64,000 bases of DNA from DATKPE01 sp033854175. GTDB taxonomy: Bacteria > Bacteroidota > Ignavibacteria > UBA10030 > SZUA-254. The position numbers and the translations under genes are program-made. Positions within the stretch are counted from its first letter, which is position 1, and every line of letters starts with the position of its first letter. Shown here in pieces: positions 60,180 through 64,000 of the stretch. The stretch covers positions 1 to 64,000 of the forward strand of contig JAWOKN010000096.1 in assembly GCA_033854175.1 (NCBI GenBank), read 5' to 3'. The notes below the pieces were generated by a model that saw only the letters and a program-made list of their open reading frames with translations, was not told the origin of the DNA and made no database searches.

Positions 60180-61145
60180 ATGACATCACGCCGGGGCTTT
60201 TTAAGAAAAATGGGTATCGGATTGTTTGCATCAGGGCATATTATCGCTCAGGAAAAAGACCATCGCCCGTCCTTTTTCAGGATTATCCTCAGGGATCAGG
60301 TTACGGCAGCGTCGCCGTTTAAACCCGAACCGCGAACATGGGACCCATCAACGATCACCTTATCTTGGATCGGACACTCTACAGTACTGATGAACTTTTT
60401 TGGCATCTCGATTATAACCGACCCGGTTTTTTCCGAAAAGATCGGGATAAACCTCATGGGATTAACGACACTTGGGCCAAAGCGGCTTGTGGCGCCAGCT
60501 CTTCGGATGGATGAGTTGCCGCCGATTGAGTTAATTCTTTTGTCGCATGCGCACATGGATCACCTTGATTTCCCGACCCTCCGTCGAATGGATAAAAGTA
60601 TACAAGTTGTGATGGCGAAAAACACCTCCGATCTTCTCAGGGGTAGAGGGTGGAAGAATATCACGGAACTTGACTGGGGTGAAAAAACCACCTTCAACGG
60701 GATAACAATTGAAGCACTTCGTGCACAGCATTTCGGATGGCGGTTTCCGTGGGAACAGGACCGATCAAAAGGTTTCCTGAACGGTCGAAGTTTTAACGCG
60801 TATCTTCTGTCAAAAAACGACAAGTATATTCTCTTTGGAGGTGATACTGCGTATCAAGAATATTTTAAGGTTCTGGCCGAACGACACATCGATATCGAGC
60901 TTGCAATGATGCCGATCGGTGCCTACAACCCGTGGATTCGCGCCCATGCGAATCCGGAACAGGCGGTTGAGATGGCCAAGCACATGAACGCGAAAGCGAT
61001 TCTTCCCATTCATTGGAATACGTTTACCCTTAGTAGTGAACCGCAGGGGGAACCTATTGAAAGATTGAAAAAAGCCATCGCAGAACATTCACCCCGGCTC
61101 GCGCTTGATGATATCGGGAAAACGTGGACGATGGGGTGGGAATAA
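60180..61145 (+). CDS. Tat-exported metallo-beta-lactamase-fold hydrolase (NAPE-PLD/UlaG-like)
   Basis: 321 residues from the ATG at 60180; a start at 60114 would precede the signal unnaturally. The N-terminus has a twin-arginine motif (SRRGFLRK, residues 3-10) and a short hydrophobic core, predicting folded export by Tat. The catalytic motif H123-A-H125-M-D127-H128 and later GGDTAY and PIHWNTF give the binuclear zinc site. The WIGHSTVLMNF and DPVFS segments point to the NAPE-PLD/UlaG branch, which cleaves phosphodiesters or lactones, not beta-lactams. It follows the pump gene in the same direction and may be co-transcribed. Confidence 0.82.
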   Translation: MTSRRGFLRKMGIGLFASGHIIAQEKDHRPSFFRIILRDQVTAASPFKPEPRTWDPSTITLSWIGHSTVLMNFFGISIITDPVFSEKIGINLMGLTTLGPKRLVAPALRMDELPPIELILLSHAHMDHLDFPTLRRMDKSIQVVMAKNTSDLLRGRGWKNITELDWGEKTTFNGITIEALRAQHFGWRFPWEQDRSKGFLNGRSFNAYLLSKNDKYILFGGDTAYQEYFKVLAERHIDIELAMMPIGAYNPWIRAHANPEQAVEMAKHMNAKAILPIHWNTFTLSSEPQGEPIERLKKAIAEHSPRLALDDIGKTWTMGWE

Positions 61146-61184
61146 CTGGATACGGACGGAGAGGCGGAGGGATTGACCAGCCCG

Positions 61185-62549
61185 TTATTTTATCCAAACA
61201 GTTTTGAGATTTACAAACTCCTTGATGCCATAAGTTCCAAGTTCTCTTCCGTAGCCCGATCTCTTTACTCCCCCGAACGGTAATCGGGGGTCCGACGCAA
61301 CCATTCCGTTGACAAAAACAAGCCCAGCTTCAAGTCGATCGATAAAACATTGCTGCTCGTGCAGATCGTTAGTCCAGACGGAGCTGCCCAGGCCAAAAGG
61401 GCTATCATTTGCGAGACGGATCGCGGATTCGCTGTCTTTGACGACAAAAAGAAGCGCGACGGGGCCGAATAGCTCTTCCCGGTATGCAGGTGAATTTTCC
61501 GGAATGTTTGTCAGGATTGTTGGCAAGTAATAGTTTCCTGGTCGTTCGAGTTTTTTGCCCCCAGTGAGAATTCTGGCGCCCATTGCGACAGATTTTTGAA
61601 CCTGGTCATTGAGTTGTTGCAAAAGATCATCGCTTGCCAGCGGACCAAGTTCGGTCTCTTTCAGCATTGGATCACCGATCTTGAGAAGTTCCATCCCACG
61701 AATTAACAGACGGGTAAAATTTCCAGCCACAGATTCATGGACGATGAATCTCTTGGCTGCGATGCACGACTGTCCATTGTTGATAATCCTGGCTCTGACT
61801 GCGGCTGCTGCTGCGTCTTCGAGATGAGCGCTTGACATGACTATGAAAGGATCGCTCCCGCCCAGTTCAAGGACGGTCTTTTTTATCAATTTCCCCGCGC
61901 GGGCAGCAACGTCGCTTCCCGCGGGTTCGCTCCCAGTCAGTGTTATGGCCCGTATCCTTGGATCTTCTATCACCGCTTGAACAGAATCCGAGCCGAGAAG
62001 TAGCGTTTGAAAAACCCCTTCAGGAAAACCTGCTGCGCGGAAAATCTCTTCTATTCTCAGCGCGCATTGGGGGACAGTGGAAGCATGTTTGAGGAGAGCC
62101 ACATTGCCAGCCATCAACGCGGGCGCGGCGAATCTGAATACTTGCCAAAAGGGAAAATTCCACGGCATGATTGCAAGAATGATCCCCAAGGGTTGACAAC
62201 GAATAAAGCTCCGTGAAGCATTTGTCACAACAACTTCATCGGTAAGAAATCGTTCAGCATTTTCGGCGTAATACCGGCATACCCAAGCGCATTTCAGCAC
62301 TTCTTCTTTTGCGGACTCGAACGTTTTACCCATCTCGAGTGTCATCAGCGTGCCGATTGATTCTTTTTCATTTTCCAGGATAGCTCCGGCTTTATATAGA
62401 TATGTGGATCGTTCCGAAAATGAAGTTATCCGGAAGCTTAAAAATGCTTTTTCGGCAATAGAGATTTTCGTCTGGATGCTCACTTGACTGAGTGAATTAA
62501 ACACCTTGATGGTTTTACCTGTAGCAGGATTTACAGAAACGATCGACAT
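61185..62549 (-). CDS. NAD(P)-dependent aldehyde dehydrogenase (succinate-semialdehyde dehydrogenase type)
   Basis: 454 residues from the ATG at 62549, where the family N-terminus S-I-V-S-V-N-P-A-T-G begins; an in-frame start at 62594 adds an unconserved piece. The catalytic C262 lies in NNGQSCIAAKRF and the general base E228 in LELGGSDPF. Cofactor-binding MPWNFPFWQV and the end motif PFGGVKRSGYGRELG are also present. The length (shorter than the ~480 of most ALDHs) and sequence fit the Sad/YneI-GabD1 group that oxidises succinate semialdehyde to succinate. Other aldehydes are possible. Convergent with the metallohydrolase gene. Confidence 0.88.
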   Translation of the reverse strand: MSIVSVNPATGKTIKVFNSLSQVSIQTKISIAEKAFLSFRITSFSERSTYLYKAGAILENEKESIGTLMTLEMGKTFESAKEEVLKCAWVCRYYAENAERFLTDEVVVTNASRSFIRCQPLGIILAIMPWNFPFWQVFRFAAPALMAGNVALLKHASTVPQCALRIEEIFRAAGFPEGVFQTLLLGSDSVQAVIEDPRIRAITLTGSEPAGSDVAARAGKLIKKTVLELGGSDPFIVMSSAHLEDAAAAAVRARIINNGQSCIAAKRFIVHESVAGNFTRLLIRGMELLKIGDPMLKETELGPLASDDLLQQLNDQVQKSVAMGARILTGGKKLERPGNYYLPTILTNIPENSPAYREELFGPVALLFVVKDSESAIRLANDSPFGLGSSVWTNDLHEQQCFIDRLEAGLVFVNGMVASDPRLPFGGVKRSGYGRELGTYGIKEFVNLKTVWIK

Positions 62550-62697
62550 GGCTGTTTGTCTTAGAGTGAAACAATGATCTCCACTGTCCGTCACACATGC
62601 TTATCCGTTCATTACGACCGGCGTTTACCATCATCCTGTCATGATCCGGAACATATCAAGCGGTTTGTTTGAGGCGTTCACAGTGAAGTATAAGCCA

Positions 62698-63441
62698 TCA
62701 TTCATTTTTACATATTGCGAGAAGATCAATCGCATCCCGAGCTATATCTGTATTCAGGACCCGGAATTCAGTCAGGTGCAATGCGGAATTCGCGAGCTTT
62801 TTCACTGGACTCTTTCGGTGGATATACTTTCCGAGTCTGTACAATGGTGAACGCTGAAGAAACGTACGAAGCTTATTGGATGCAGCGTATCCTATGCCGA
62901 TCAAGGTGAACGATGGAAAATGTTGCGACAACAGAGCGTAAAACTGATCAAAGTTCATTTCATTCGCATGAAAGGGATTCGCCTCGTCTTCTGGTACAGG
63001 TTCACGAACATTGGGTGTCGTTAAAAGGATTGTCCCACCAGTCCGAACTGCACCCGTCAGTGATTTCAGGAACAGGTGTAGATTGGGCATATGTTCAATC
63101 ACCTGAAACGAGACTGCAAGATCGAATTCTTTCCTGAACGGGAGGTCCGCTGCATCTATTTGAGTGAATGTGATATTGAATGTAGAAAAGTGAGCCTGGC
63201 AAAATGCAATTGCTTCCTCGTTATAATCGATCCCAACGACGGATTGTGCAACGTCAGACAAAATTTTACATCCGTAGCCTGTTCCGCAACCAACGTCGAG
63301 AACGCGTTTTGTTTGAGCATACTGGCGCGCGTATTCGTATGCAAACTTATGCCGCGAAAAGACATAGCTTACTTCTCCCCGCTCGGTGGGAATAATCCTC
63401 TCACCTGTATCATCCAGCCGGTGTTGTTGCAGTTTTCTCAT
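62698..63441 (-). CDS. class I SAM-dependent methyltransferase
   Basis: 247 residues from the ATG at 63441; a TTG two codons upstream is less likely. The SAM-binding motif I is VLDVGCGTGYG, followed by VVGIDYNEEAI (acidic loop) and FDLAVSFQVIEHM (motif post II). The family resembles UbiE/methyltransferase-11-type small-molecule enzymes that modify quinones, lipids or glycans. The C-terminal third (KLRTFLQRSPLYRLGKYIHRKSP) is basic and may bind a membrane surface. The substrate is unknown. A menaquinone-linked gene starts 230 bp away on the other strand, but no link is established. Confidence 0.8.
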   Translation of the reverse strand: MRKLQQHRLDDTGERIIPTERGEVSYVFSRHKFAYEYARQYAQTKRVLDVGCGTGYGCKILSDVAQSVVGIDYNEEAIAFCQAHFSTFNITFTQIDAADLPFRKEFDLAVSFQVIEHMPNLHLFLKSLTGAVRTGGTILLTTPNVREPVPEDEANPFHANEMNFDQFYALLSQHFPSFTLIGIGYAASNKLRTFLQRSPLYRLGKYIHRKSPVKKLANSALHLTEFRVLNTDIARDAIDLLAICKNE

Positions 63442-63674
63442 ACTCAATAAATGTAGGAAGAAGTGTAAAAAGTATCAATCCGGAACTGGTAACTTTGTAG
63501 CGAACGATTAGTGAGATGATTCCATCCAGGTTGTGATCTTCCAATAGTGATTCTCAAATCTCGCCCTGATGAATATGGATAAATGCCGTCATTCCAGCTA
63601 CGAAGAACCGTTCGGCTTTAAACTTGCCCTGAAAATTGTTATCTTTGCAGGATATCGACCATTGTAAGAACCGT

Positions 63675-64000
63675 ATGAAACAGCACATCATCCATGTCGG
63701 CCACAGCCCTGATCCGGACGACGCATTTATGTTCTATGGACTCGCAAGCGGCAAGGTAAAAATTGAGGGGATCCAGATTGACCATCTGCTCGAGGATATT
63801 CAGTCTCTGAATGTCCGCGCAAAACGGGCGGAATTGGAGGTTACTGCGATCTCAGCACACGCGTTTCCCTATGTTGCGGATAATTATTGGATCATGAAAA
63901 CCGGCGCGAGCATGGGAGAGGGATATGGACCCGTCATCATATCGAGAAAATTTCGCACCATAGATGAGTTAAAGGGGAAAACCGTCGGAACTCCCGGTCC
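63675..64000 (+). CDS. MqnD-like menaquinone (futalosine pathway) protein, cut by the window end
   Basis: The first 108 codons of a longer gene: K-Q-H-I-I-H-V-G-H-S-P-D-P-D-D-A-F-M-F then D-I-Q-S-L-N, V-T-A-I-S-A-H-A-F-P and M-G-E-G-Y-G-P. This is the start of the MqnA/MqnD periplasmic-binding-protein-like family; MqnD (1,4-dihydroxy-6-naphthoate synthase) acts late in the futalosine route to menaquinone. The related MqnA cannot be excluded from this fragment. The remaining ~160 residues lie beyond 64000. Confidence 0.7.
   Translation, partial: MKQHIIHVGHSPDPDDAFMFYGLASGKVKIEGIQIDHLLEDIQSLNVRAKRAELEVTAISAHAFPYVADNYWIMKTGASMGEGYGPVIISRKFRTIDELKGKTVGTPG

Overview
The window is a chromosomal segment from a Gram-negative bacterium: it carries lipoproteins, three-part efflux pumps with outer-membrane channels, and an EnvC-type protein. 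Base composition is moderate, neither strongly AT- nor GC-rich. The envelope families (TPR lipoproteins, DUF4292, the secreted family often mislabelled 'asparagine synthetase B'), a 2-oxoacid:ferredoxin oxidoreductase operon and an MqnD-like menaquinone gene suggest the FCB group, near Bacteroidota/Chlorobiota/Ignavibacteria. That placement is inference from protein families, not from a marker tree.

Layout. 1-12.3 kb holds envelope genes: a TPR protein coupled to a secreted protein, a phosphoesterase, a lipoprotein, a tightly overlapping TPR lipoprotein-DUF4292-EnvC operon, a YbgF-like lipoprotein, and a small lipoprotein with adenosine deaminase. 12.4-28.9 kb is the replication-origin region: gyrA, gyrB, dciA (DUF721), recF, dnaN and dnaA run leftward, and rpmH, rnpA, yidD, yidC, mnmE, mnmG and rsmG run rightward. 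The strand switch at dnaA-rpmH, DnaA-box-like 9-mers on both sides of dnaA, an AT-rich stretch and two ParB-type parS sites bracketing mnmG mark this as oriC. The parA/parB pair often found after rsmG is absent; murQ and a DUF2461 gene follow instead. 30.7-35.1 kb has an aminotransferase, ada and typA. 35.27-37.21 kb is a nested insertion: an IS256-like remnant interrupted by a 1,390-bp zinc-ribbon DDE element with 20-bp inverted repeats and a 9-bp target duplication. Its transposase needs a frameshift at an A7 run.

37.4-45 kb has a Spy/CpxP-like protein, a bacilliredoxin and the first TetR-adaptor-RND-TolC operon. 45.2-48.1 kb is korDABC. 48.4-51.3 kb holds three membrane proteins of unknown function, the outer two paralogous, with a divergent MarR gene. 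51.7-53.6 kb has an alcohol dehydrogenase and a DUF3108 protein. 53.8-61.1 kb is the second efflux operon (TetR-TolC-adaptor-RND) followed by a Tat-exported metallo-beta-lactamase-fold enzyme. The window ends with an aldehyde dehydrogenase, a methyltransferase and the start of an MqnD-like gene.

The most notable observations are the origin architecture (12-nt phased DnaA boxes, a dnaA promoter embedded in such boxes, parS without parAB), a leader-ORF/terminator arrangement before rpmH, the nested insertion sequences, the paralogous membrane cluster beside a MarR regulator, and substitutions at key positions in GyrA, one RND pump and the EnvC-like protein. I saw no CRISPR array, rRNA or tRNA gene.
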